Below are positions 1-5,059 of a stretch of 8,912 nucleotides of DNA, one piece after another (position 1 is the stretch's first letter; each line of letters begins with the position of its first letter). A program made the position numbers and the translations under genes. The notes beneath the pieces were generated by a model. The model saw nothing but the letters and a program-made list of their open reading frames with translations, did no database searches and had not been told where the DNA came from. Source of the DNA: JANXQE01 sp035651635 (lineage in GTDB: Bacteria > Verrucomicrobiota > Verrucomicrobiia > Limisphaerales > UBA8199); assembly GCA_035651635.1 (NCBI GenBank), contig DASRFK010000028.1, forward strand, positions 1 to 8,912. Reading direction: 5' to 3'.

Positions 1-65
1 ATCGCCGGGTTCGTTGGGGCAGAATAGTTCGAATTCAAATCAGCTCCGAAAGGAAATCGCCGGCC

Positions 66-926
66 TCACGGGAGATGTTGGCACCAACGAACGGGGGCTA
101 AAAGTGGAGAATAGTAAAAGAACCCCTGTCCTATTAAATAAGGTGGAGCTACGCTCGGCGTTTGACCATCTGGTCCTACCCATCCACCGTATTGGGAGTC
201 GAGCCCAGTTTGCAGGTAGTTCGACCCGGACCATTCTAGGATAAGCATGCCGTCTATGGCAGGAAGGTTGATGGGGTCGTTTGTAATCTGGTTCACTGTT
301 ACTGGCAATCTCGAAGCCACCAGCGAGTAGCCATACAGCGAAACACAGTTGGTAGTGCCCGGCGCCGGAATAACTTCTCCGATAAAAACCACATTAGTGG
401 GCGTGGTGGAAGGATTAAACAGGAAGAAGCCTACTCCTGGAGGCAGGGATGGGGGCGCGGCACGGGTTTGGCCATCGGCGCCTACCCAACCGCCGTAGCC
501 AGAGTCATATCCAACCTCAGTGAATCTAGCCCCGCTCCAAGTGAGGATCAGTTCGCCGTCCAGGATAGGCATAATCTCATTGGCACCATTGGTGACGCCA
601 GCATTCAACGGGTTGGCCAGCAAGTTGTAGCCCGGCGCTACCATCACGGTGGCATAACCGACAATGTTCGAAGAATAAACGCCGTCCCCGACGCGGAAGA
701 ACCCTGCTGTTCCGGCCATGGCGATATTGGTCGGGTTCTGCGTGCCTACTGTCGACCAGACCGCCGCGGGTCCAACCGTCGGGCTGGATTGCAATGTGCC
801 TCCCGAGGGTGTCCAGGAAACAACGAGGTGCTCGCCAGAGAGGGCGGCCGACAGACTGACAGCTCCCCGAGCGAAAGCGCCCGCAGCCCATGCGCCCAAG
901 CCGGCCATTGTCATGAGCTTCTTCAT
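66..926 (-). CDS. Secreted protein with N-terminal SW-GGTL module and two tandem ~86-residue repeats; function unknown
   Basis: Length is 286 aa from the ATG at 926. The frame is open further upstream to 1058, but only this start places a signal peptide first (MKKLMTMAGLGAWAAGAFA). Residues 24-79 form a beta-rich module (SLSAALSG..VVSWTPSGGTLQSSP..WSTVGTQNPTNI..FFRVG), also found at the end of the gene to its right. Residues 99-185 and 198-284 are two diverged copies of one domain with a shared pattern: GY(N/S)L(L/V)A, DG.LIL.WSG, DS.YGGWVG.DGQT, APP.L..G.GFF. Proteins of this kind are common in Verrucomicrobiota as exported proteins of unknown role. It lies 148 bp downstream of its neighbour on the same strand, possibly co-transcribed. 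No Shine-Dalgarno sequence is obvious. The end (..VRWCQHLP) looks natural because repeat 2 is almost complete there. Function: not recognised. Confidence 0.75.
   Translation of the reverse strand: MKKLMTMAGLGAWAAGAFARGAVSLSAALSGEHLVVSWTPSGGTLQSSPTVGPAAVWSTVGTQNPTNIAMAGTAGFFRVGDGVYSSNIVGYATVMVAPGYNLLANPLNAGVTNGANEIMPILDGELILTWSGARFTEVGYDSGYGGWVGADGQTRAAPPSLPPGVGFFLFNPSTTPTNVVFIGEVIPAPGTTNCVSLYGYSLVASRLPVTVNQITNDPINLPAIDGMLILEWSGSNYLQTGLDSQYGGWVGPDGQTPSVAPPYLIGQGFFYYSPLLAPVRWCQHLP
690..857 (-). repeat. SW-GGTL-SSP-WSTVGTQNPTNI module, copy 1 (N-terminal position)
   Basis: This segment encodes residues 24-79 of the protein at 66-926. It is homologous at protein and DNA level to 1078-1251, about 394 bp away on the same strand. 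The core WSTVGTQNPTNI is identical, with roughly 39 of 57 residues matching by eye. The DNA under the core is nearly identical, including a run of about 20 identical bases at 722-742 and 1119-1139. Confidence 0.8.
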
Positions 927-1074
927 AAGGCCGAACGCTGGCGGCCAGGCGCTGCGCGACCTGGGCGCTCGGATTGCAAGCAGGACGCTGCCGCGCGTTC
1001 GCCTGCACTGGCCTTGTTCGGCTTGGATGACTGTCGGACTAGTCGACTCAGAAGCCACTTATCAAAGGTTCGCA

Positions 1075-1905
1075 TCATCGGCCAATACGGAAGAATCTTG
1101 CTCCACTAGCGACTGGGATATTGGTCGGGTTCTGCGTCCCCACCGTCGACCAAGTTGCCCCAGGTCCGACAACCGGGCTGGATTCCAGCGTGCCACCCGA
1201 AGGAGCCCATGAGATCTCAATGTGGGTGCCCGAGAGCGAGGTGGACAAGCTGATCGGCGGCGCAACCGAAACGGACTGAGAGGAAAATTGAATGTCATCC
1301 AGGAAGAGACCCTCGTCGTTCACGTGTGGCTTCTCTCCGAAAACGGTGAAACTAAGCTGCGCAGTCTGACCCGCCCACTGGCTGACATTGGCTCCGTACA
1401 GCGTATAGTTCGTGCCGCTTCCAAGAGTTGTTATGGATAATGTTTGCCCGCCGAGCGTGACGGCGAACTTACCTGACGAGTCAAACAGTGTCTTTGCTTT
1501 GAATTGGAGCGATTGCGTGTCAAGCGGCACCAACCCGGTTTGGGAAAGAGTCGTGTCGGTAACGACGGCACCGTTTGAGGTATAGCCCAAGCCGGACTGA
1601 AGGAGAGCGGTATGAAGACCGTCAATAACAGCACCGCCCAGGAGTTGCGCTTTAGCGTCAATGATAGAGATTCCGGCGCTGTCTAAATTCATATTGTCAT
1701 ACAGGGCATTGGTATTGAGTGGCGCTACGATAGTTGCGGTCCAGCCCGGAAATGCTTGATTAAATTGGACGTACCCAGAAGGCGCTCCCACTGGAACCAG
1801 AGTTGCGGATTCAAAATCAAGATTCACGAATCCTTGGGCGGATGCGCTCCAAATGGGCAGAACGAGTGAAACGAAAACCGACCAAACAGTGCCTGGTAGT
1901 TTCAT
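1075..1905 (-). CDS. Secreted protein with a C-terminal SW-GGTL module; PEP-CTERM-like body without the anchor
   Basis: Length is 276 aa from the ATG at 1905. The frame runs open to 2145, but the stretch before 1905 is Arg-rich and unlike the family, and this start gives a signal peptide (MKLPGTVWSVFVSLVLPIWSASA, cleavage near AQG). Residues 26-208 carry features seen in verrucomicrobial exported proteins: NLDFESATLVPVG, FPGWTATI, LDSAGISIIDA, LGGQTLSI, DEGLFLDDIQFSS. In relatives such a body is often followed by a PEP-CTERM anchor; here residues 219-276 are the SW-GGTL module ending FFRIGR. I see no transmembrane segment or basic tail at the C-terminus, so the product should be released or sorted by the module itself (inference). 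The gene is 147 bp downstream of the sugar transferase-like gene and has an 8-bp dyad in its leader. Function unknown. Confidence 0.75.
   Translation of the reverse strand: MKLPGTVWSVFVSLVLPIWSASAQGFVNLDFESATLVPVGAPSGYVQFNQAFPGWTATIVAPLNTNALYDNMNLDSAGISIIDAKAQLLGGAVIDGLHTALLQSGLGYTSNGAVVTDTTLSQTGLVPLDTQSLQFKAKTLFDSSGKFAVTLGGQTLSITTLGSGTNYTLYGANVSQWAGQTAQLSFTVFGEKPHVNDEGLFLDDIQFSSQSVSVAPPISLSTSLSGTHIEISWAPSGGTLESSPVVGPGATWSTVGTQNPTNIPVASGARFFRIGR
1078..1251 (-). repeat. SW-GGTL-SSP-WSTVGTQNPTNI module, copy 2 (C-terminal position)
   Basis: This segment encodes residues 219-276 of the protein at 1075-1905, ending at its stop codon. It pairs with copy 1 at 690-857. Motifs are SLSTSLSG, ISWAPSGGTLESSP, WSTVGTQNPTNI and FFRIG. 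The beta-helix protein at 3004-4524 ends with a looser version of the same pattern (VSWLSVTN..YTLERS..FYRV), so this looks like a portable C-terminal domain of exported proteins. Confidence 0.8.
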
Positions 1906-1948
1906 AAATATGGGTGCAGCCGAACGACCGAACTCTGCGACTGGCAAC

Positions 1949-1972
1949 TGGGATTTGGCGTTCAAAATCCCA
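1949..1972 (-). promoter_or_regulatory. 8-bp perfect dyad (TGGGATTT / AAATCCCA) in the leader of the gene starting at 1905
   Basis: The arms at 1949-1956 and 1965-1972 are perfect inverted repeats with an 8-nt loop. They lie 44-67 nt upstream of the start codon of the secreted protein, in the 146-bp gap behind the sugar transferase-like gene. No T-tract follows on either strand, so it is not a classic terminator. It could be an operator or a leader hairpin. Only the dyad is seen; its role is inferred. Confidence 0.4.
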
Positions 1973-2051
1973 ACACCACAAGAACCGACGCCCGTGCCTC
2001 GGCGAAACCTCCGGCGGGTGCCAGTTCGCAGAAGGGACTTGTTCGCCAATT

Positions 2052-2417
2052 CTAACACTCCGACCTCCTCAACGAAAAGAACTGAGCAAGGCTGAGTTGG
2101 CCTCGCACGACGGCCCACAGCCCCGGAAGGTCGTCGACGGAACACAAATGCAAAAGGCGGCCGACGAACCGAAAAGCTGGCGTCCCTCGTCCGGTCGTGC
2201 GGAACCTATAGATGCGATGTGCGCCGTCGGCTGTTACTACACCGTCCGTCAGCAGAATCGCCTCGTCCGTGTTGGTGCGCAGAAGAAGGATAACCAGTGC
2301 CAAGCTCGGCGCGATCACGATCAAGAGCATCAAGGCCACGCCTCGATCAAACAGCGAGCGGCAGATTTGCACGATGCACTTCATGACTAACTGTGATATG
2401 CGACGGCTGATTCGCAT
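2052..2417 (-). CDS. Minimal bacterial sugar transferase-like protein (PF02397 type), truncated relative
   Basis: Length is 121 aa. Bacterial sugar transferases (WcaJ/PglC type) move a phosphosugar to undecaprenyl phosphate at the inner membrane, the first step of exopolysaccharide or glycan assembly. Visible here are LFDRGVALMLL plus one hydrophobic helix (about 22-47), IYRFRTT (69-75, compare family YKFRTM), VGRLLHLCSVDDLPGLWAVVRGQLSL (85-110, compare vGrflR..SLDELPQLwNVLrGdMSL). The family is usually about 190 aa or more. Here the stretch between the helix and the DE motif is shortened and the GPRP ending is missing (LSLAQFF instead). The catalytic Asp-Glu pair is Asp95-Asp96, so the acid partner is changed. 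Start 2417 is uncertain; ATG 2384 (MKCIVQICRSLFDRG) fits the family as well, and neither has a clear Shine-Dalgarno. It may be a degenerate or regulatory paralogue. Family call fairly sure, activity doubtful. Confidence 0.65.
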   Translation of the reverse strand: MRISRRISQLVMKCIVQICRSLFDRGVALMLLIVIAPSLALVILLLRTNTDEAILLTDGVVTADGAHRIYRFRTTGRGTPAFRFVGRLLHLCSVDDLPGLWAVVRGQLSLAQFFSLRRSEC

Positions 2418-2615
2418 ATTGAAGCCGGGGAATCGACCACCTCGTATTGCATAACCTGTTCATAATCAGCCCCGCCGCTCCGTAGTGTACGACTGGCGGC
2501 TCGTATATTACAAGCCTAAAAAGATGCTTGTCTCCGCGGTTCAAGGTTTCCGGCAATTTAAGGCCGGTAGGCTCTCGCGGCGGCGGTGTCGCTCCCCCGG
2601 TGCGAAGGCAAGTAA

Positions 2616-2634
2616 GCCCGTGCGGGCATTTTTT
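2616..2634 (+). terminator. Possible weak intrinsic terminator (plus strand)
   Basis: GCCC (2616-2619), a GTGC loop and GGGC (2624-2627) are followed by A and six T (2629-2634). The stem is only 4 bp, so termination would be weak. No plus-strand gene that it could serve is recognised nearby; if real, it would end a short non-coding transcript or one antisense to the leader of the gene at 2052-2417. Confidence 0.25.
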
Positions 2635-2786
2635 GGCTCGCGCTTCGCCTGCGCCGCTTCCCCCGCGGTCTGTTGCGAGAGCAGAGGCTCGCCGTGTCGG
2701 GCGGGGGACGGCTGCATTAAAGCGAAGGCAGCAGCGGCCGCTACGGCGGCGGTGCGTTGTCCGGGCTAGGGGACTCAAGGTATTGA

Positions 2787-2816
2787 ATTGATAGGAATTG
2801 ATAATTGATAGGAATT
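2787..2816. repeat. Tandem 13-bp direct repeat ATTGATAGGAATT, 17-bp period
   Basis: Perfect copies lie at 2787-2799 and 2804-2816, separated by GATA; ATTGAT recurs in between. The block is strikingly AT-rich in a GC-rich setting. Regularly spaced identical 13-mers next to an inverted repeat suggest a protein-binding site or promoter region, but no matching promoter boxes could be fixed. Confidence 0.5.
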
Positions 2817-2891
2817 TGCTTTTTTCGCATCGAGCGTACTGCATGCTGCGCGGGTTATCGCGCTTGGAAAGATCAGAGAGGCGAAAAAGCA
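2817..2891. repeat. Long-range inverted repeat (TGCTTTTTTCGC / GCGAAAAAGCA) with a nested hairpin
   Basis: TGC-T6-CGC at 2817-2828 pairs with GCG-A5-GCA at 2881-2891, about 11 bp with one bulged T. Inside, GCGCG (2848-2852) and CGCGC (2859-2863) form a second stem around GGTTAT. GCATGC (2841-2846) adds a short palindrome. The outer arm abuts the 82-bp repeat that begins at 2891. It could be a structured RNA, a cruciform or the end of a mobile element; no evidence decides. Confidence 0.4.
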
Positions 2892-2972
2892 TCTCTCATA
2901 ACCGACGAGTGAACCGGGGCAGCGATAACCGGCGCGTCTCCATCACCCGAGAAGGGTACCAAAACTTCGCAA
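2891..2972 (-). repeat. 82-bp direct repeat, copy A (downstream of the beta-helix gene)
   Basis: It aligns without gaps to 4472-4553 (offset 1581 bp) with 12 mismatches counted by eye, so about 85% identity. It contains the sequence just upstream of, and the first 16 codons of, a gene like the one starting at 4524. Both copies lie in the same orientation and flank the beta-helix gene. Confidence 0.85.
2896..2943 (-). pseudogene. Head of a lost paralogue of the beta-helix protein (15 codons)
   Basis: Reading from the ATG at 2943 gives METRRLSLPRFTRRL and a stop (TCA at 2896-2898 on the plus strand). It matches MEMRRLSLTRFTRRLSG at the start of the gene at 3004-4524. After the stop the sequence shows no further similarity to that gene. 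I read it as the remaining 5' end of a tandem copy whose body was deleted. A functional 15-residue peptide is possible but unsupported. Confidence 0.6.
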
Positions 2973-3003
2973 ATTCGTTTACACTGACGGTTTGACTTCT
3001 TAC

Positions 3004-4524
3004 TTACCGGTGCGTGCTCACGCGGTAAAAGGTCTGTGGCGCTGTGTTGGCGTCAGTGAACGCCGTATTCGTAACCCCACCCGGAATGTTCACAGCCAGA
3101 GGCAAAAAGCCGGAAATCCCATTCGAATTTATGGATCTTTCGAGAGTGTAGGCGTGATTTGTGACGCTCAGCCAGCTCACGGTTACCCCGGAAGCGTTAA
3201 GGCGTGGAGCAAGGAGAGAGAGCCGGGATGCAGAATTCGTCGGATTAGTTCCGCTGATCCATTCCTGCCAGTTGTTCATTCCATCCAGGTCGGGATCCTG
3301 AAAATCGGCGGAACCGTCCGTGGGCATCCCGTAAAGCTGGAGCCAGGCATACGCGATGATACTGGCCGGATTTTGAAACTCGTATGCCCCTATATCGACT
3401 GTGCCCCCGGAAATCCGAGGGTGGCCGTCCAGATCTGTTTGCCCGGCGGCTAGTTCGTTCAGTCCGGAATTAATGCAGGGCGAACCGGGCTGTAATCTAA
3501 AGTCCCCGTTCGCGGCATCCAGGAACAACGGCGCATTGGTGATATTTCCGAAGCCGCCTCCTGAAGAAGCGTAAAGCTGGTCAACGGGCATAGGTGTCGT
3601 GCAGCACTCATTGAGCCTGCAGTAATAGCCATTTCCTTCGTCTGCTGCGTAGTTTGCGCCTGTGGGGGCCATGTTGCCATAGACAATGCAATTGGTGGCG
3701 AAACAAACCAAGATTCCACCACCTTCATAGCCTGCCGAGTTACCGACGAGCACACAACCGTTAAGAGTTCCGTAGTAAGCCCCACCCCCAAACATTGAAG
3801 CCGCGTTGTTGCTTAAGCAGCACCTCTCAAGGGCGCAATCGGCGGCACCTCCCCCGTCCGCAGCAGAATTGCCCGTTACCAGGCAGTTGGTGAGGGTGGA
3901 ATGAGAAGCGCCTCCTCCGCCAAAATCGTATCTTCCGTCCGATGTGTTTGCCGAAATCGTGCAGTTCAGAAGTGTTCCGCCATAGACCCCACCGCCGGAG
4001 TTGAACATGATGAGACAGTTCGTGAGGATTGCGGAAGACGAACACAAAGCCCCGCCTCCGACGTCGGCCGTTGCGCCTTTCCGTAAAGTGAAGCCGCTTA
4101 GCACCGAGTTCGCAGTGAGAAAAACGCACCGAATGGCTGCGGGCCCGTTAGTGGTTCCTGGGATCTGGTAACCTTCAATAATTGTGACTCCCGGTCCATT
4201 GACGCTTTGCAGGGTGATGGGCTTATCGACCACCACTCGATTGGTAGTAGCATTGTTAGCGCCCACCCGTCCGCCGGTGGCGTAAAGGCCATTCGTTACC
4301 AAAACTATGTCACCCGCGGCCGCCGCGTCGATTGCCAACTGAATATCGTGCGCTGCGGTTCCCCAGCTTCCGTACGGTGGAGCTGGATTCGGGCTCTCCG
4401 GCGCTACATACAGGGTACCGCAAAATCCCGTCAGGAGGGTTGCCCTTGGAAATACCAGAGCCGCGAAAACCATCCCCGATAACCGGCGAGTGAACCGGGT
4501 CAGCGATAACCGGCGCATTTCCAT
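3004..4524 (-). CDS. Secreted right-handed parallel beta-helix protein, choice-of-anchor Q type
   Basis: Length is 506 aa from the ATG at 4524. Residues 1-35 look like a long signal peptide (RRLSLTRFTRR then hydrophobic GMVFAALVF..TLLTGFC). LYVAPESPNPAPPYGSWGTA and IQLAIDAAAAGDIVLVTNGLYATGG (about 38-86) open the domain typical of this verrucomicrobial family. Residues 100-330 are irregular Gly/Asn/Cys-rich coils with recurring LTNC, GGGA and GNSA, as in pectate-lyase-like helices; no polysaccharide-lyase active site is evident. Residues 334-382 (PLFLDAANGDFRLQPGSPCINSG..DLDGHPRISGGTVDIGAYEF) match the choice-of-anchor Q signature. Residues 410-428 (PDLDGMNNWQEWISGTNP) are a calcium-binding-like linker, then an SW..YTLERS..FYRV tail. 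Start: ATG 4524 is conserved in the repeat copy at 2943; ATG 4518, four bases after AGGTGAT, is an alternative. Probably a surface or secreted glycan-binding or adhesion protein. Confidence 0.85.
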   Translation of the reverse strand: MEMRRLSLTRFTRRLSGMVFAALVFPRATLLTGFCGTLYVAPESPNPAPPYGSWGTAAHDIQLAIDAAAAGDIVLVTNGLYATGGRVGANNATTNRVVVDKPITLQSVNGPGVTIIEGYQIPGTTNGPAAIRCVFLTANSVLSGFTLRKGATADVGGGALCSSSAILTNCLIMFNSGGGVYGGTLLNCTISANTSDGRYDFGGGGASHSTLTNCLVTGNSAADGGGAADCALERCCLSNNAASMFGGGAYYGTLNGCVLVGNSAGYEGGGILVCFATNCIVYGNMAPTGANYAADEGNGYYCRLNECCTTPMPVDQLYASSGGGFGNITNAPLFLDAANGDFRLQPGSPCINSGLNELAAGQTDLDGHPRISGGTVDIGAYEFQNPASIIAYAWLQLYGMPTDGSADFQDPDLDGMNNWQEWISGTNPTNSASRLSLLAPRLNASGVTVSWLSVTNHAYTLERSINSNGISGFLPLAVNIPGGVTNTAFTDANTAPQTFYRVSTHR

Positions 4525-4553
4525 CACCTGAGTAGCGTACCAAAACTTCGCGC
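4472..4553 (-). repeat. 82-bp direct repeat, copy B (5' end of the beta-helix gene)
   Basis: It covers the start of the beta-helix gene and about 30 bp upstream, and pairs with copy A at 2891-2972. Within it CGATAACCGGCG occurs twice (4477-4488, 4504-4515), 27 bp apart; in copy A the second occurrence is intact and the first is altered. On the minus strand a short frame ending RSFGTLL-(R/G)-stop finishes on TGATG over the ATG in both copies, and two of its three differences are synonymous. Confidence 0.85.
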
Positions 4554-4578
4554 ACTAAAAAGCAAAAACCTCCTGATT

Positions 4579-4600
4579 GGCACGCTGAAACCGGCGTGCC
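4579..4600 (-). other. REP-like hairpin or terminator-like stem (GGCACGC / GCGTGCC)
   Basis: A perfect 7-bp stem (4579-4585 with 4594-4600) closes an 8-nt loop. Read on the minus strand it lies 64 bp beyond the 3' end of the RAYT scrap and 55 bp before the beta-helix start. T-rich runs follow only after about 10 bases, so a classic terminator fits poorly. Short GC-rich palindromes of this kind are what RAYT transposases act on, so a REP element is plausible but not shown. Confidence 0.4.
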
Positions 4601-4664
4601 GCGAGACCTGGCAATGGGCTGGCACGCATGGCGGTGCCCTCGGCGGGACTGCAAAGCCGCTACA

Positions 4665-4814
4665 TTGGCGCTGGAGATTGATCCTGGCGCCCTTCGGCTT
4701 TCCCAGGTGCAGACGCTCGGCAATCTGTTTGACCGAGAGGGTCGTCTGCTGCCGCAAGCGAGCCGCCAGCGCCAACTTCAAGTTATCGCCCTTGGGACGA
4801 GCCGCCAAGTCCTG
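4665..4814 (-). pseudogene. C-terminal scrap of a RAYT (REP-associated tyrosine) transposase
   Basis: About 50 codons read PQDLAARPKGDNLKLALAAR then LRQQTTLSVKQIAERLHLGK. In verrucomicrobial RAYT proteins the tail has this pattern: DLA.R.KGD..K.ALA..LR..TTL....IA.RLHLG.. (helix-turn-helix like). The scrap lacks the HUH and tyrosine motifs and has no start of its own; the surrounding minus-strand frame (to 5000) is only the antisense of another gene scrap. It ends 3 bp from the ScyD-like scrap on the opposite strand. It may be the missing tail of the RAYT at 6832-7260, which lies upstream on the same strand. Confidence 0.6.
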
Positions 4815-4817
4815 GGG

Positions 4818-4946
4818 GACGGTACCTTTACCGTGGTCGTGTCCGGGCTGAACCAGCCGACCTCGCTCCAGTTCATCGGGAACAAAGCTAACGTGGTCAC
4901 CCCCACCGGGGAGATCTGGAGGATCGACGGCCTCTCGGATCCGCCC
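4818..4946 (+). pseudogene. Scrap of a ScyD/ScyE-like secreted protein gene, plus strand
   Basis: The 43 codons read GDGTFTVVVSGLNQPTSLQF then IGNKANVVTPTGEIWRIDGL. They match the recurring GTFT.VASGLNQPTSLEFIGNTAYVVTL.GEIWKID pattern of the C-terminal part of ScyD/ScyE-family beta-propeller proteins. No start, signal peptide or remaining blades exist; upstream the sequence is the antisense RAYT scrap. Downstream the frame runs to a stop at 4985 without similarity. It is a dead fragment. The family name rests on recalled pattern only. Confidence 0.5.
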
Positions 4947-4990
4947 TGCGGCCCGGGACCCCGAAGGCAGCGAATCGCAGATTAGGTTTA

Positions 4991-5020
4991 AGGGGGACAA
5001 CCGGATAAGGTTGGCCCCCT
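4991..5020 (-). terminator. Strong hairpin downstream of the S41 gene
   Basis: AGGGGG-A-CAACC / GGTTG-G-CCCCCT gives 11 base pairs interrupted by one A/G mismatch, around a 6-nt loop (GGATAA). It lies 40 bp past the stop codon of the S41 peptidase on its strand. Only TTAAA follows in that direction, so it is not a textbook Rho-independent terminator, though it could protect the 3' end or halt polymerase. It also marks the edge of the debris at 4579-5020 and may be a repeat-element palindrome. Confidence 0.45.
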
Positions 5021-5059
5021 GTAGTCTCCGCCCCGGCGCAGTTTTCCCAACTTCTCCGC

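Larger units (their letters stand above)
2418..2895. other. Non-coding gap with GC-rich hairpin-bearing core and AT-rich repeats
   Basis: No open frame here resembles a protein I recognise. Overlapping frames on both strands are Arg/Ala/Pro-rich, as expected from GC-rich random sequence. The core at about 2550-2765 is very GC-rich and contains several short inverted repeats: CCGGC/GCCGG at 2550-2567, GCCC/GGGC at 2616-2627 with a T-run, GCGAG/CTCGC at 2675-2692, and the palindrome AGCGGCCGCT at 2733-2742. It is bounded on the right by an AT-rich repeat block (2787-2816) and a long-range inverted repeat (2817-2891). It forms the upstream region of the sugar transferase-like gene, so it may be a long leader or the remains of deleted genes. 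I could not match it to a known riboswitch. Confidence 0.5.

Noticed and set aside
468..1109. 213-aa plus-strand open frame and the other plus-strand frames in 1-2400
   Set aside because: They are shadows of the two secreted-protein genes, whose minus-strand frames have signal peptides, internal repeats and family patterns.
2550..2640. c-di-GMP or cobalamin riboswitch in the gap before the sugar transferase-like gene
   Set aside because: Short look-alikes (GGCCGGTAGGC, CCGGTGCGAA) occur, but the remaining conserved core elements of either class are missing on both strands.
2347..2892. 181-aa minus-strand open frame
   Set aside because: It covers the GC-rich hairpin region and overlaps the sugar transferase-like gene in another frame. 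Composition is Arg/Pro/Thr-rich with no recognisable motif.
3004..3032. Hairpin TTACCG...CGGTAA at the stop codon of the beta-helix gene as a terminator
   Set aside because: The stem includes the stop codon and coding bases and no T-tract follows on the minus strand (GTAAGAAG). Probably chance or coding constraint.
4596..4985. 129-aa plus-strand open frame as a single gene
   Set aside because: The first 74 codons are antisense to the RAYT tail; only 4818-4946 carries the ScyD-like pattern.
4524..5000. 158-aa minus-strand open frame as a single gene
   Set aside because: Only its middle (4665-4814) resembles a protein family (RAYT tail). Its first 60 codons are the antisense of the ScyD-like scrap, so the frame is a chimera.
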